From contig NC_134997.1 in NCBI RefSeq assembly GCF_050947335.1, forward strand, positions 4,588,001 through 4,652,000: a DNA stretch of 64,000 nucleotides, written 5' to 3'. Positions 23,290 to 35,839 of this stretch are shown here, one piece after another (positions within the stretch are counted from its first letter, which is position 1; each line of letters starts with the position of its first letter). Made by a program: the position numbers and the translations under genes. The notes beneath the pieces were generated by a model. The model was not told the origin of the DNA. It did no database searches and saw only the letters and a list, made by a program, of their open reading frames with translations. The DNA is from Megachile rotundata (taxonomy: Eukaryota > Arthropoda > Insecta > Hymenoptera > Megachilidae).

Positions 23290-24180
23290 TAGACTTTAGA
23301 TTTAGAAAATCTGTAGTCTTTTAGATTTTTGTAATTTTACATTTTTTAATTTTCCCAACATCAAAATTTTTAAATTCTAAAGTTCATAAATTATCAAATT
23401 CTCCAAATTCAGGGAATTTTTCACATCCCCTAAATTCTCTAAATTCTTGGATACCAGAGTTCTAAATTTGCCCAACTCATTATGCAAATTTCAAAAGCAA
23501 AAAAAGGTGAATATCTCACAATTATCAAATTGCCCAAATTCTCCTATTTTCTAAATTAATTAATTTCTTCCATTTCTTTGAAATTAAATTTTCCAACCCT
23601 TCGATACTAAAATCCCTAAATTGTAAAATTTTTTAACATCCAGATTGCTCAGATTTCAATATTAATTTAATTTTCAGGTTCTTAAAATCTTTAATTTTGT
23701 ACATTTATAAACTCCTCAGTTTTCATATTTTTCAAATTCCTGAATTCTCAGACTCCCAGAATCCTTCAAATTCTCTAAATGTCTACATTTTCCTTTAGTC
23801 TCGCATAGTTTTCTGCAGATTTCTTTCCAGCTTCATCAAATATGCGAATCCTGAAATATGAAATATTCCTAAATTTTTCACATAGTTTTTTCAAATATAA
23901 AAATTCGCGAATGCTCCAGTTCTTAATATTCAGAAATTTCCAAACCTCCGGGAAGTGAGAACTTCTCAATTTCCAAAATTAAAAAATTCTCATATTCCCT
24001 AAATGCCTAACTTTTCAAATATAAAAATTTCCTAATTCCCAAAATTTGTCAAATTTTCCTGTTTTCAAAATTTTTCAAATTTCCTTATTTTCAAAATTTT
24101 TAAATTTCTAAAACTTCCAAATGAAATATTTCCCAAATTCTCGATTTACAAAATTTCAAAATTTCAAAATTGAGCAATGT
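23290..24180. repeat. Degenerate minisatellite, C/T-rich form
   Basis: Loose repeats of CAAATTTCC, AAATTCTCAAATTC and TTTTCAAATTTC over about 0.9 kb. Same family as the other tracts, C-rich on the + strand. Confidence 0.6.
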
Positions 24181-25109
24181 CATTTAATGAGAGTGCATTG
24201 CATAAATGGCAAAAAAATTCAGCATTTTGCAAAAAGAATTTGAAAGGTTAAAGATTGGAAAGTGTTTGGTTGGCAATTTCGATCGGTCTTTCATCTTTTG
24301 AAGAGACGATGGACACCCTTGGATCCCCTAGGGTTTTCGCCCTGTCGTAAGGACGTCCACTCTACTCTTTTTCGGTGCAGGACAACGATCGACGAGACTC
24401 TTCCTTCCTCGATATCCGATCCAATAATCCGATGCCGAGACGTCGTTGAAGCGTGAAATTATGGCCATTGACACGGTACCATGGATTCTTCTCTCGGGAG
24501 ATCCGCACTGAGGTTGAAAAGACTCGAAACAAGTCACAAAAAGATGAAACTACCTCTCGAATCGGTCCTACCTAACGATACTATCGATTTATTTTTGTAT
24601 TTTCAGATTTATGATGTTAGAATTTAATTACTAGTGTTGGCATTTACTAGACTTTACTGGATTTTAGTTGTTTACTAAATATTACTAGGTTATCTAGTTT
24701 ATAAATTTTCAAAATTTTCAGATTCTCAAATTTAGAAACTTTTAAATTTCTAGAATCACAAATTCTCAGTTTTCTAAATTTTCAATGAAATCTTGCCTTA
24801 ATCTAGTCTTCTCTTTGAATATACTCTGATCTTATCTTAGAAACTACACTTTAATTCATACTGAACAGCATTCCACTAATCACTCTTATTTCAGTCGCAT
24901 AAATCGCGTCGGAAATTATATTACCTCAGTTCATCAGAATATTCATATGTTCAGAAACTACATGTCATGTTTAAGACACTCTTCTTAAAACGAACCTTCT
25001 TTAATTATTAATTTTACATTTTCTTCTTTAATATTACATTTTCATGTTAATATACGACTTGCAAATGTTATATTTTATATTCTGTATTGCTATTATTATA
25101 CCATAACGT
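24181..25109. other. Intron sequence, nothing recognised
   Basis: A GC-richer patch at about 24250-24570, then AT-rich DNA. Open frames are short and anonymous. Confidence 0.35.
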
Positions 25110-25460
25110 TAGACGTACAAGAGTACAATTTTGACTGTTACATGTATCACGTGATTATCCGAATAACACCGAAGAAAAACGAAGTTACCCGAAGTGTCAT
25201 TGTTCGTTTACCGCAAATTTTACTACAGTAAAGCGTCTATCGAAACGCTTAAAATTACAAGTGAATATCTTCCAAATTACATCATGTTTGGTTTCATTTT
25301 AATTAGAAAAGTGTCAATATATGTTGGTAGAAGCTTCATAGTAAAAAAATAAAAAATGATGTGATTATCCTTGCATTAGAATTGCAAGGGATATATTACT
25401 GTTTGTTTACGTTCTGTCATACATCACTCGCTTTTTTGCGTTCTCTTATATCAAGACTTC
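25110..25460 (+). repeat. Dispersed repeat containing CACGTG, copy 3
   Basis: Aligns in order with 15366-15830: TGTTACATGTATCACGTGAT, CGAAGAAAAACGAAGTTACC, CAATATATGTTGGTAGAAGC and TGTTTACGTTC. It is shorter than copy 1 because of small internal deletions. Same orientation, about 9.7 kb downstream. Confidence 0.6.
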
Positions 25461-26384
25461 ACTATATTATGTTACATCGTCTTTCTTCTCATCGTCCTTT
25501 CTTTATACTTAAATTTGTGTCCCATTTGCTCTAATTATAAAACTATAAACATGCTATATCTTCTCCCCTACATGTTTCTCTCGCATAAACTTACCTATAA
25601 ATAAATTGAATACGGCCAGTGGTCATAGCAGTCGAGGCCCTCATAAAATCAATCAATTAAATTGAATATATAATAAGTAATAAATAATTGACGCAGTCAA
25701 ATATTCATGACCCTCATAATTTCCAAATGTCCATCGAAAAGACTTGAAAATATAATTGTCCAGCGATTCCTTCCCCGTATCACTAAATTGTATAACAAAG
25801 AAATGGAGAGAGAATGTCGCGAAAGAGGGCAGGAGAGAAAAAGCGAACGCGTAGAGGGTCACACGCGGAGGACAAGGATATAAGAGGACGAGGGATGTAA
25901 TAATCTGCGTCCGCATTGTCCGTCTTGCCAGCATGGCCGAGTCCTTTGACATCTCGTGGAGTTTAATTAAACTTGAGCGTATAATAGCTCCCCGTCGAGA
26001 AGGCGAGTCGAGGTCCAACGTTGTCGTTGTCCGACGCCTGCTACCGAAGCGTCTCGTCTAACATTTCGACGCCACCACTACCATCCTCCTAGACGACGTC
26101 GTCGTTGTTTTGTCCTCTTGCCAAACACGTCACATCCGTCCTATACGAAAACCACTTTGACGCTGTTATTGTATCATCCCCCAGACTGCGTGTTCAACCT
26201 TTGAACCTTAGGTTACGAGTTTGACATGCTGCCGCTGGATAATTCCCTTCTCAAATATTGCTGATAAACGTTTGCACCTAACCGTGGCGGCTACCGACAT
26301 TTCGGTACTACAGTCGAAAGCAAAGCTGGTTTGTCTGGGAAAGACACTACAAGAGACCTCTTAATATCGTTCATTCTTATGATT
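25461..26384. other. Intron patch, GC-richer from about 25780
   Basis: Higher GC content at about 25780-26340 and no simple repeats. The 121-codon minus-strand frame at 25653-26018 has no recognisable domain. It could be a conserved regulatory block; cross-species alignment would decide. Confidence 0.3.
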
Positions 26385-27065
26385 TTTAGGGACTAAAAAT
26401 TTTTAGGGATATTTGGAGACGACATTTGGTAGAGGGTTTTGAGGACCTAGGAATTCGGAGATATGGAACGGGGCAATTTATAGATTTGTTAGAAATTTGG
26501 AGATTTAGGGACTGAAAGTTTGTTTACATCGATGATGTGAAATTTTGGTGATCTGAATGTTTAGAAATCTAGGAATTTAAGAGTTTGAGAATATAGTATC
26601 TAAATTTGGTAGCTAAAAAGATTTAGAAATATAGTCATTTAGTACCCTAGAAAATTGGGAATATGGAGAAGTAACTGTTTAGATATTTAAGATATTTAGA
26701 ACTCTGGTGATTTGAAAATTTAAATTACGAATTTGGGACATTAGGATGTGGAAATCTAGGAATGTAAAAATCTAGGGTCTTGGAGTCTTAGGAATTTGTT
26801 GCCTTTGTAAATGTGGAATCTAGAAATATGAGAATTAGTGTTTTGTTTGTTTAAAAGTTTGGGGATTTAGGGATACGAGGATGGAGAAATTGGGCAACTA
26901 GAATATTTAGAAATCTTTCAAAATTTGTAAATTTAGAAAATTTCAGGACTTGAAAATTTCGAAACTCAGAAACTACATAATTTTGGAACTGATTCGGAGT
27001 CACAAAATCAAAAATTAGATCTTTGGGATGTGAAGGATGAAATTTTTGTGAATTTTAAAAGCTTA
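26385..27065. repeat. Degenerate minisatellite, G/A-rich
   Basis: Loose repeats of phrases such as GGAATTTAGAG, GGGGATTTAGGGA and GAAAATTTAGA on the + strand. Same family as 33005-33900. Confidence 0.55.
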
Positions 27066-27447
27066 GAACTGTTTCTTATTTAACGTACCACTGTACCAAA
27101 ACAAACATATGTAACCACTTCCCGACGTTATTCGAGTAAAGCAAGCACTGAAAGCATACAAGAGCGAAATGAAAAACCTGGAACCTTGGCGTTACTTGAT
27201 AGAAACGTTTTAGCGAAGAATTTTTTCTGGACCGGACATCAGAAATGAAAGAAATAGGGGATGCTACGGGTCTCGTTCGGCCAAGAAAGCAACCAAGTAT
27301 TTTAATTAGCGCAACTACGTCGTTTCATATTTGTACGAGCACCGAAGCAGCCGCTTTACCATTCCGGAAAGTAATGAATATTAATTCGTAGCAGTTACAC
27401 CGAGGTATCTTCTTTCGAAAGCAAACTGAGCTTTTCTTCTTTCGCTC

Positions 27448-28156
27448 CTCTTTGAACTCGACCCTCTTTCCCTTCATCATCCCTTACAGCATATCCTAAT
27501 TTTACTCAGTACGTTTTACACTCACAATCTTTCACGGTATCTGTTTTCCTCTGAACGGAAATGAAAAATCAGTGAAATATTTAAAATCTTGTAGTGTTCG
27601 AACGAGCTCCGATAATTAATAATTAAAAGGGAATTTTGTTAATAATATTTCTAATTATTTTGAACGTTTAAACTAATCAAAATGGCTTTACATATGTTTC
27701 TATAATTCAATAGATAACCTGTTATGAAAGCCTTTACATTGTCAAACACGAACGGACTGAAATGAATAATTCATATGGATTCACAGGTGAATTGGTCGAT
27801 TTACCTTGTGATCAACGATACTTAACAATATTATATTAACAATATTTATTGAAAAAATCCTGAAATGTTGACTGATCCCCTTAATTTACTGTCTCACTAC
27901 CCCTCTACCTGTACAATAAAATTACTGACTCTAAACTATTAACATTATTTAGGATGTCTCATTTAAGTGTGGATCAAATATCTTTCATAAAAATACAAAC
28001 AAAAATATTTCGTATGTAACTTTATTAGTTCAGAATCTGATACTGATCAGATATTGTCTACTGATACTATTAAAATTATATACAAAGCATTTTTTTTTTC
28101 ATTTTCAGAAGTGAGTGTAATACGTAAATAATAGCGACGTATATTCATCCCCCAAG
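27448..28156 (+). repeat. 0.7-kb dispersed repeat, copy 1
   Basis: A 709-bp stretch that aligns along its length with 54601-55283 in the next sd intron, in the same orientation. Roughly nine in ten bases match by eye, with small indels. Both copies begin CTCTTTGAACTCGACCCTCT and end near ATTCATCC then CCAAG. A third diverged copy lies inverted at 327-600 and a partial fourth at 54191-54600. There is no open frame and no terminal repeat I can see. Confidence 0.8.
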
Positions 28157-29334
28157 CACGGCACAATGTGTCTAAAATTCTAAAATTCTCAAACTATCAA
28201 ATTGATAAATTAATCCCCAAATTCTCAAACTGTCAAACTTTCAAATCCCCAATTCCTAAGTTCAAAAATCTCCAAATACTCTCTCGCAAATTGCACATTT
28301 CATTTCATAATAGCAGTGACTGGTCCACTGCGCCACTTTCTCTCCTTATATCGCTTTTTCCCAAATCGCTCCTCGACTCTCCCACATCTCATAGTCCATA
28401 CACGAATAAATCTACTGCAGCATTTCCTTTCTTTTACGCCGCTACGTTTAAAATATCCGTTATTCAATCTTGCAAATTGCCAAGAATTCTGAAAGACCCT
28501 CATCCCCTTTCAGCGCCATGGAACTGGTATTTTGAAATAAATGAAAAAACGAACTAGCAGATAATGAAGGCACGCGAGCGTCGGGTTTTGAAAAGAAAAT
28601 TGATGAAAGAAATCAGATGTTGAGAGTTAAAAGCAAGGTGGAAATAAAAAAATGGCGTTCGAGAGGAAGGTTTGAAAGGGAATCAAAGGCGATAGAAGGT
28701 GGAGGGAACACAGCAGTCTTGTACAAACTATGCGCTTACTCGAAAGATCGTTTCAAGGTTTACGGAAGGCGTATAATTCCGTTTATCGTCCTCGTAAATC
28801 CGTGGATATACACTGGTTGGTTTTCGCCCTTCCTTTACCTTCGCCTCGCCCGGCTATGCTGCCTTTAATCCCTTTTCATTTTACGACCACCTTTTACGAG
28901 CCGTCTTACTCGAATCTCTTGCATCAATCTGCAGATTTTGGCTCGGAGAACATCGAAAAAACGAGTACGCGCCAGCATGAAACATTCAATACCATTTCTT
29001 ACAAATTTTCATGTAATTCAATTACTCTATTCGGAAGATATACTTGTAATTACCTGAGCGGACGTAGTAAACGAGTTTTCGGGGAACCATTTTGTTTAAG
29101 GGCAGGAATTTTAGACAGGTTTGTTGAATTAAAAGTGTTCTTGTAAGAAGGAAATAGAATATGATATGAGCAGTTTATATCTACTTTTTAATAGTGAATT
29201 TTTGGAGTTTTGATGGTGTATTTGATTTTAGTAGCACGGGTTTGTGCTGTTTGAGTGAAAATTATATGGGTACTTGACATGGGGGTACATAACTGGACGT
29301 TAAATGTGAATATCATATCAAAGTACAAGCTAGT
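28157..29334. other. Intron sequence with a short C/A-rich tract at its start
   Basis: Positions 28165-28280 are CAAATTCTCAAAC-like minisatellite. The rest has ordinary composition, with anonymous open frames at 28168-28557 and 28730-29146 that I do not accept as genes. Confidence 0.35.
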
Positions 29335-30330
29335 TTGTTAAGTATTAAATTTTTGAGATTTCAACTTCCCAATTTTCTAAATTCTCAAATTTTCAGAATT
29401 CTGAGTTTTCACATTTTCGAATTTCCAAATCTCCAAATATTTTTAAGTTCCACGATAACTAAATTTTCTAATTTCCCAATTTTTAATTCGACGAATTATC
29501 AAATTTCCAAACTTCACCAAATTCTTACTTTTGCAAATTTTCAAATTCTTACGTCTCCAAATACCAAAATTTCCTAAATTCTCCAACTACCTATTCTTCA
29601 TATTCGACAGTAACCGAAACCTGAATTTGCCTACAAATTCCTATAATTACAAGTCTTTAAATAAACAAGTTTCGGATCTAAAAATTGCAGAATTTTCAGA
29701 AGCTGGTAAAAATAATATCAAGTAGCCCCGTTTATCAAGGAACATTGTCAGTTTAATCCAAGAAAACAGCGAAGGTTCCAAGTCGGTGATCAGAAATTGA
29801 ATGGAGGGTGCTGAAAAGGTGAAGGCGCACGGATAAGTTGTGGTTGTAACCGGAAAATAAATTTTCTATCGGTAAAGCTTGCTCACGCGAGGGAAAACAC
29901 GTTTTCTTCTCATAAAATCTGCACGCTTTTCTCCTGCACAATTCTTTCAACGTTTTTCCTCGAATTTGTTGATGATACAAGTCTCCGAATTTTCAATTTC
30001 GCAAACTTTGAAATTTATATATTTACAAGCTTCGAAGTTTCAGATTTGCAAACTTTTAAATTTATTAATTTATAATCTCCGAATTTTGTGTTTCTCAAAC
30101 TTTTAAATTTATAAATTTACAAATTCAGAAATGTATAAATTTACAAATTTTCAAGTTTTTAATTTTTTTAATTTTCAAGCTTTTCAATTATCAAACTATC
30201 AAACGATCAAATTATCAAATTAGCAAATTATTAAATTATCAAACTACCAAAGTATTAAGTTACTAAACTAAGTTACTATGAACATATCGTATCAAAATCC
30301 TCGAATTCCAATTTTTTCCAATTTTTCCAA
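29335..30330. repeat. Degenerate minisatellite tracts, C/T-rich
   Basis: Two blocks (about 29335-29600 and 29990-30330) of AAATTTTCAAATTC-like phrases, separated by ordinary sequence. The last block includes a run of ATCAAA(C/T)TATCAAA-like units near 30190-30260. Confidence 0.5.
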
Positions 30331-30399
30331 TGATAAAAATCATGCACCCTGAAAAACACCGTAACCTTTTGAAGCCAATACATTTTCTAACTAGAAATC

Positions 30400-31080
30400 A
30401 TCGTTGTATTCTCGATGGCGTGTTTTCCGCCGCACCCTGTAGGAGGAACACACGAGGGATGCGTGATAAGAAGGAAAGAGACAGCGTGGGTTATGGCGAG
30501 GGTGTTGCAGGGGTTGCCGGGGTGTTCGTGTGTCGAGGGCTCACGATACCCCTTCCGTCGTTCGTCCTTGCCGTGGATAGGGGTTGCCACGGGCGGAGGG
30601 TGGCGAAACTATGCGAAGAATGTGCAATTAGTGAACAGAGAGAGCACGGGGGTGGAGGCACGGGTTTCGAAGGATAGGGAGGGCGCACGGGTCCCGGAAA
30701 GGGAGCGAGCCTGGCTCTGGTATGGTGTACCATGACGCCGGTTCGTCGTTGTGTTGGTGATGATGTCGCTGGTGGTGGTACCGTAGCAGCGAAGAAAATG
30801 GAAAGAAAGGAAGATGGATGGAATGGCGGCCAGGGATGATAAGAAGAAGAGAGGAGCCGGTGTGGGGGGTTTGTGCCAGGGATACAGGGTGGGGGTCACC
30901 GTGTCAAGACGCGAGAGGATCCTCCTCCTAGCGCAAGGACACTTATCGACTTCTATCTTCTCTCCCCCTTCCTCCTCTCTTTCCCTCTGGCGCACTCGTC
31001 GAAAAGAGAGGAGGGCAACTTTTGGTGTATCAAAGCTTGAAAAGCTTTGTGTTAGTCGCACCGGGATTTCTTGCTGAATG
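30400..31080. other. GC-rich, purine-skewed island
   Basis: One of the most GC-rich parts of the 30-kb intron. It is G/A-skewed on the + strand and rich in GGGTG and GGTGGT phrases. Overlapping frames on both strands (up to 150 codons) are low-complexity and anonymous. It contrasts with the AT-rich repeats on both sides and could be regulatory. Confidence 0.3.
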
Positions 31081-31309
31081 GTTTTACCGGATCAGCTGGG
31101 TGACGACTTACTCCATGCAACAACGCTTTTGTCTCGAATTTCCGAATGTAAATGCGGTAACTTCCGTCGTTTTTCGGATGTTGCCGAATTGATTAGATAC
31201 AGTGTGGGGTAGGTTATTTTGGACGGGGATGAATGTTCGCGGAGGAATACGAGGAAATTTATGGGCGCATAAAATGAGACCGTCTGTAAATCATTGACGT
31301 ATAGCTTCA

Positions 31310-32330
31310 TCCTAGTCTTTAGACTCTCTCTCTTCACTAGGTTCTTCCTGTAGTCTCAAGGCTTCGTTTATTCACTAGATTTTCCCTGTGGTCTCAGGAT
31401 TTTCTATTCACTAGATTCCCCCTTTAGTTTCTAAACTACGTCTACTCCCTAGATTAGGGAATCGTTTTCCGTTGTTATTCCCTAGATTAGAGATTTTTTT
31501 ATGGTCACCAGACTCCCACTATTTATTAGATTTTCTCTGTAATTCCTATATTCCTGAGATTCTCCGCGTAGCCCTAAGATTCTGGTTATTCCTTACATTC
31601 TCTCGATAGGCTTTAGATACTCTCGATGGTCCATAGATCTCAGTTTCCCCTATATTCTCCCAATTGTCTTTAGACTTTTGCTTCATAGATTCCAGATTTC
31701 CCTTATCATTCTCCCAATAGTCTAGATTTTCTCTATGGTCCATAGACTGTATTTATTTCCTATTATCTTATAATAGTTTTTAGGTTCTCCCTATGATTCG
31801 CAAACTTCAATTATACTCTTAAAATAATCACTAAACTCTTCCTATAGTGTCTAAAGCCCAAAATCTCCGTACTTTCTTTATTATCACCAGAATTTGCTTA
31901 TTGCCTATAATCCAGTAGTAGTCTCTATATCATTCTTATATTTTTACCAGTATTTGCCAGTGATGTTATGGGATTTTTGGAAGTTTAAAAATATTCAGAC
32001 AAATACATTTTGTTCCACACTTGTGAAAATACTAAATTTTCCCACATCTCAGTCTCATAGAATTTCCAAATTTCTACGTTTGTAGAAGATCAAATTTTCA
32101 GATTTTTTAATTTCCGAATTTTTAAATTTCTACATTTTCAGATTTTGAAAATATCTAATTTAAAATTCCTCATATTCTCCAATTTTTTAATCTTTAGATC
32201 CCCAAGTTCTTCAATTCAAACATTCACAAATTAGAAATCCCCAATTGTCAAAATGCCTTCTGAAATCCCAGACTTCGAAATTTTCAAATTTTCAAATTCT
32301 TAAATCTCTAAGTTTCCAAATTCCAAAATG
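31310..32330. repeat. Degenerate minisatellite tracts, C/T-rich
   Basis: From 31310 to 31900 phrases such as TCACTAGATTTTCCCT and TTCCCTAGATT recur. From 32030 to 32330 they give way to AAATTTTCAAATTTC-like phrases. Same family in the C-rich orientation. Confidence 0.5.
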
Positions 32331-32449
32331 TGAACCGACATTCAACATTTTGCACATGCAAAATAAAAAATCTGCCCTTATCCAAAGAATAATAAAATGC
32401 CTCGAACCTCTAATATATCTTAAGGAACATTAAGATTAAGATTACGTGA

Positions 32450-32990
32450 CCGTTACATTATGCGTTAAATGGTTAATTTGCAATCGGGCAGTGTTCCGCT
32501 GGGAAATCATGAAATGCACATAGACCGTGTAGAGTGGCGTTAGAGACGCTGGTAAAGGTATCAAGGATCTTGGTACTTGGCCAACGTTGACGGAAGGGAT
32601 TGCTTTTGACATGTCGAGGATTCAGCGTAACAGTGGTCCTCGGGGTATTCTGGACTTTACCGCCAAGTGCCGTCATTAATCGATGCTTCGCAAACAGTGC
32701 CCTATGCTGGGGCCCTCCAAGTGGCGAAGTGCGTTTAAGCTCGTTTAGTCAATTAGTAATCGTCGAGCAATCCGATCGAGTCGAGGGATACTCGAAAACC
32801 GAGGATTAGATCTCCTTTCACACTGCTTCCACTCTCGAGGATATACCTTGCTGCCATGTTGCTTTTCTTAGGGAGCGTCCACATTATGCCTGTAACTAGA
32901 GCCAGTAGCCTTGTCTGTAGGTCTGTGTAAATCGAATCTTTATGTTTCTCCTTTTGCCTGTCTGTCTTTGGAAAAGAAGACAAAACAGGA
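32450..32990. other. Non-repetitive intron block
   Basis: Moderate GC with no simple repeat, between two minisatellite regions. No coding frame has a known domain. Composition makes it a candidate for conserved regulatory sequence, but this is inference only. Confidence 0.3.
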
Positions 32991-33004
32991 AAGAAACCAC
33001 TTTT

Positions 33005-33900
33005 TTATTTCAAGAATTTTTAAGATTTTAAAGTTTGAAGGTGTGGAAATCTAGGCATTTTAGGTTGTAAGAAGTTAGCATTTGAGGATTTGAGGATTTT
33101 GCGATTTGGAGGTCTAAAAATTTGGGGATTTAGGAATTTGGGGATATAAGGATTACAGGAATTAGGAATTCGGGAATTTAATGATTTGGAGGTCTAGAGA
33201 TTTGGGAAGGTAGGGACTTGGGGAAATAGGAATTTAAAAATGTAGAAATTTAGGAATATAGGGATTTGGGGATGTAGGAATTTGGGGATGCGGAAATTTC
33301 AGAATTTAGAAATTTGGAGGTCTAGAGATTCTGAGAGACAGGGACTTGGGGATATAGGAATTTAGAGATATAGGGATTTGGGTATGTAGAGATTTGGAGA
33401 TGTGGGGACGTGAGGATGTAGGGATTTGGGAGTGTGGAGATTTAGGAATGTGTGAATTTGGGTATGTAGGGATTTGAGTATGTGGGGATTTGCAGATGTA
33501 GGTATTTGGGGATGTGGGGATTTGGGGATGTGGTGATTTGAAGTTGTGTGAATTCGGGGATGTGGGGATTTGAGTATGTGGGGATTTGCGGATGTAGGTA
33601 TTTGGGAATGTGGAGATTTAGAAATGTGTGAATTTGGGTATGTAGAGATTTGGGGATGTAGGGATTTGAGTATGTGGGGATTTGCGGATGTAGGTATTTG
33701 GGGATGTGGGGATTTGGAGATGTATGGATTTGGGGATGTAGGGATTTGAGGATGTAGGAATTTAGATAAGTAAGGATTTAAGGATACAGGAATTTGGGAA
33801 CACAGGCATTTGTGTATATGTATAGAGATTTTAAGCTGATCAGATTTCGGGATGTAAAGATTTGAAAATGTAGGAATTTAAGGATTTTAGAAAGGACCCA
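33005..33900 (+). repeat. G-rich minisatellite region
   Basis: Repeats of GGATTTGGGGATGTAG-like phrases. The outer parts (33005-33369 and 33770-33900) are irregular. The core, 33370-33769, is a regular 16-bp array listed separately. Confidence 0.7.
33370..33769 (+). repeat. 16-bp minisatellite, 25 units, with 96-bp higher-order repeat
   Basis: Twenty-five consecutive units of exactly 16 bp with consensus GTGGGGATTTGGGGAT and no indels. Variant units recur in order. The GTGGGGATTTGCGGAT type sits at units 8 (as CAG), 14 and 20 (starts 33482, 33578, 33674), exactly 96 bp apart. Each time it is followed by GTAGGTATTTGGG(G/A)AT and preceded by a GATTTGAGTAT-ending unit. This shows a six-unit higher-order period. 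The + strand is G-rich and almost free of C. Confidence 0.9.
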
Positions 33901-34639
33901 CTTTCTTTTTTTCAACGACAGTCCTAGTACAGGCACAGCAAGAAACACAAAAATTCACCTAATGCCTACTATCTGGACATTAGCACTTGTTACTGACATA
34001 ATGTAGACGCGCCCTTATGTAGACACTTATTGCGAACACGCCTTTACCCATCAACACGACTACGATACGGTCGTACTATACAAACAGTCGGTTAATGTTT
34101 CAAACCAATGATATTCGAATTGGTACAAAGCAAATTTGATGAATCGATTTTGAAAATAGGGAACTAAATACAGTAGTGCAGTTGGAGAGAAAGCTAACGT
34201 ATCCTTTGGTCTCAGAGAAGACGTCACTAGTCATTGTATCGTCCATTTTGATAAACCGTTTCCGATGCATCCAGAATGAAAATAAAATATTTGGTCATTT
34301 TTATCATTACTCGTTGAGGAAACGTTTGATAATGCCTTTAATTGTAGAAATATGAAATCACTGAAGAATATCGGAGTGACTGTGGTCCGAAAGTAGTTAA
34401 TGTTTGAGGTTTGAACTAACTTTAATATGAGTCCAAATATTTTATTCATGGTTGATTATTCTTCTCTGATTTTATATTTTTTCTTTATTTAGTTGTGTAC
34501 TGAAGTAGAGCTTATATAAAAATAAGTTTGTTAGCAATTATTACGTTTAGCCTATTAATATTTCGTGATTATAATAAGATTAATATTTTACGTAACTATT
34601 GTAAATACTGAGCAAGGAAACGTGTTACGATTTGTTAAT
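33901..34639. other. Intron sequence, nothing recognised
   Basis: Mixed composition with short anonymous frames. No RNA, domain or repeat that I can name. Confidence 0.35.
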
Positions 34640-35050
34640 TATTTAAACATTAGTAAATTATAGATTTTCTAATTTAGAAATTTTGAGATTTGGAAATTTA
34701 ATTTTGTAATGTAGATATTTGAGCATTTGGAAAATTGGATATTTGAATATTTTTCAAGTTTGAGAATTTGAAAACGTAGTTATTTGGAATTTTTGGAACT
34801 TTTGAGTTCGAGAATTTGGGAATTTACAGGTTTGAAAATTTTTTAATTTAAAAATTATGAAATTTTTGAATTTAGAACTTTCAGACTTTGAGAAGTTAAA
34901 AAATTGAGAATTTGGAAATTTTGTGAGAATTTTTGAATTTGAGGGTTTAAGGATTTAAAAATTTCGAAATTTCGAAATACGAAGATTTAAAAATTTGAGA
35001 AATTACAAATTTGAAAGTGAAAATTTGAAAATTATTTAAAAATAATTTAA
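34640..35050. repeat. Degenerate minisatellite, G/A/T-rich
   Basis: Loose repeats of AATTTGAGAATTTGGAAATTT-like phrases, the same type as 11500-12370. Confidence 0.5.
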
Positions 35051-35632
35051 TTTTGAACTTCAAACTTTTCAAAACTTTTAAATCTCTCTTATTAAGCAAA
35101 CATTTATTTCATGTAAATTCTCCATTCAAAATTGAAATACGTAATAAAGTCATTTGCTTTAAATGCACATCTCATTCTATACAAGTTATTACTCTCAGTT
35201 TATTAAATATATGGCGTAACAATGCACGTAATACTATTTTCCCGTCAGTTTAGTTACTTCATACTGTGCCAACAGATATTTACGCATGTTCCTAACTTCG
35301 CCAGTATCACGATTGTTCCCGAAACTTCCAAACCGACTTGTATTCGCAAAGCTTGATTCACTCTCCTGAATCATCCTACAACAAGATTCTCACAAATTGT
35401 TTCGATACAGACGAAACATACGTTTCATCGCAACAGGTCTTCATACAATAAACCATGCTTTTTATTAATATTCCCAGTGAATGTCTGCTAGCAAACAACG
35501 AGAAATGGAGGAAATAGACATAGAAAGCGTTGTTCATGCTCGTTACTTGGCGAATCGCGATCATAATGACCCTTCTTGTTAAATTGAGCATCAGCCAAGT
35601 GATTTACGTTGATTGCTTGTCACGTCATGCGT

Positions 35633-35668
35633 TCTACTCTCTCTTTCTCTCTCTCCTCTCTCTCTTCC
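35633..35668 (+). repeat. CT microsatellite
   Basis: An imperfect run of CT dinucleotides broken by a few TT and CC steps. Confidence 0.8.
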
Positions 35669-35839
35669 ACTCTTTGTGTACGCCTTAACTATAATTTTCC
35701 TTCCGGAAACCATACATTTACAATACAAGGTGGACCAATAACTTTCCATTATATCCACCGATATCGTTTACATTATTTAATTAATTAGACCTTTTGAAAA
35801 ACTTTCTTGCGGTACCGTGCGTGCGTGGTAAGTTGACGT

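Noticed and set aside
30609..31061. 150-codon minus-strand frame and overlapping frames on both strands in the GC-rich island
   Set aside because: Stop codons are rare here because of GC and purine skew. The translations are low-complexity and overlap each other on both strands.
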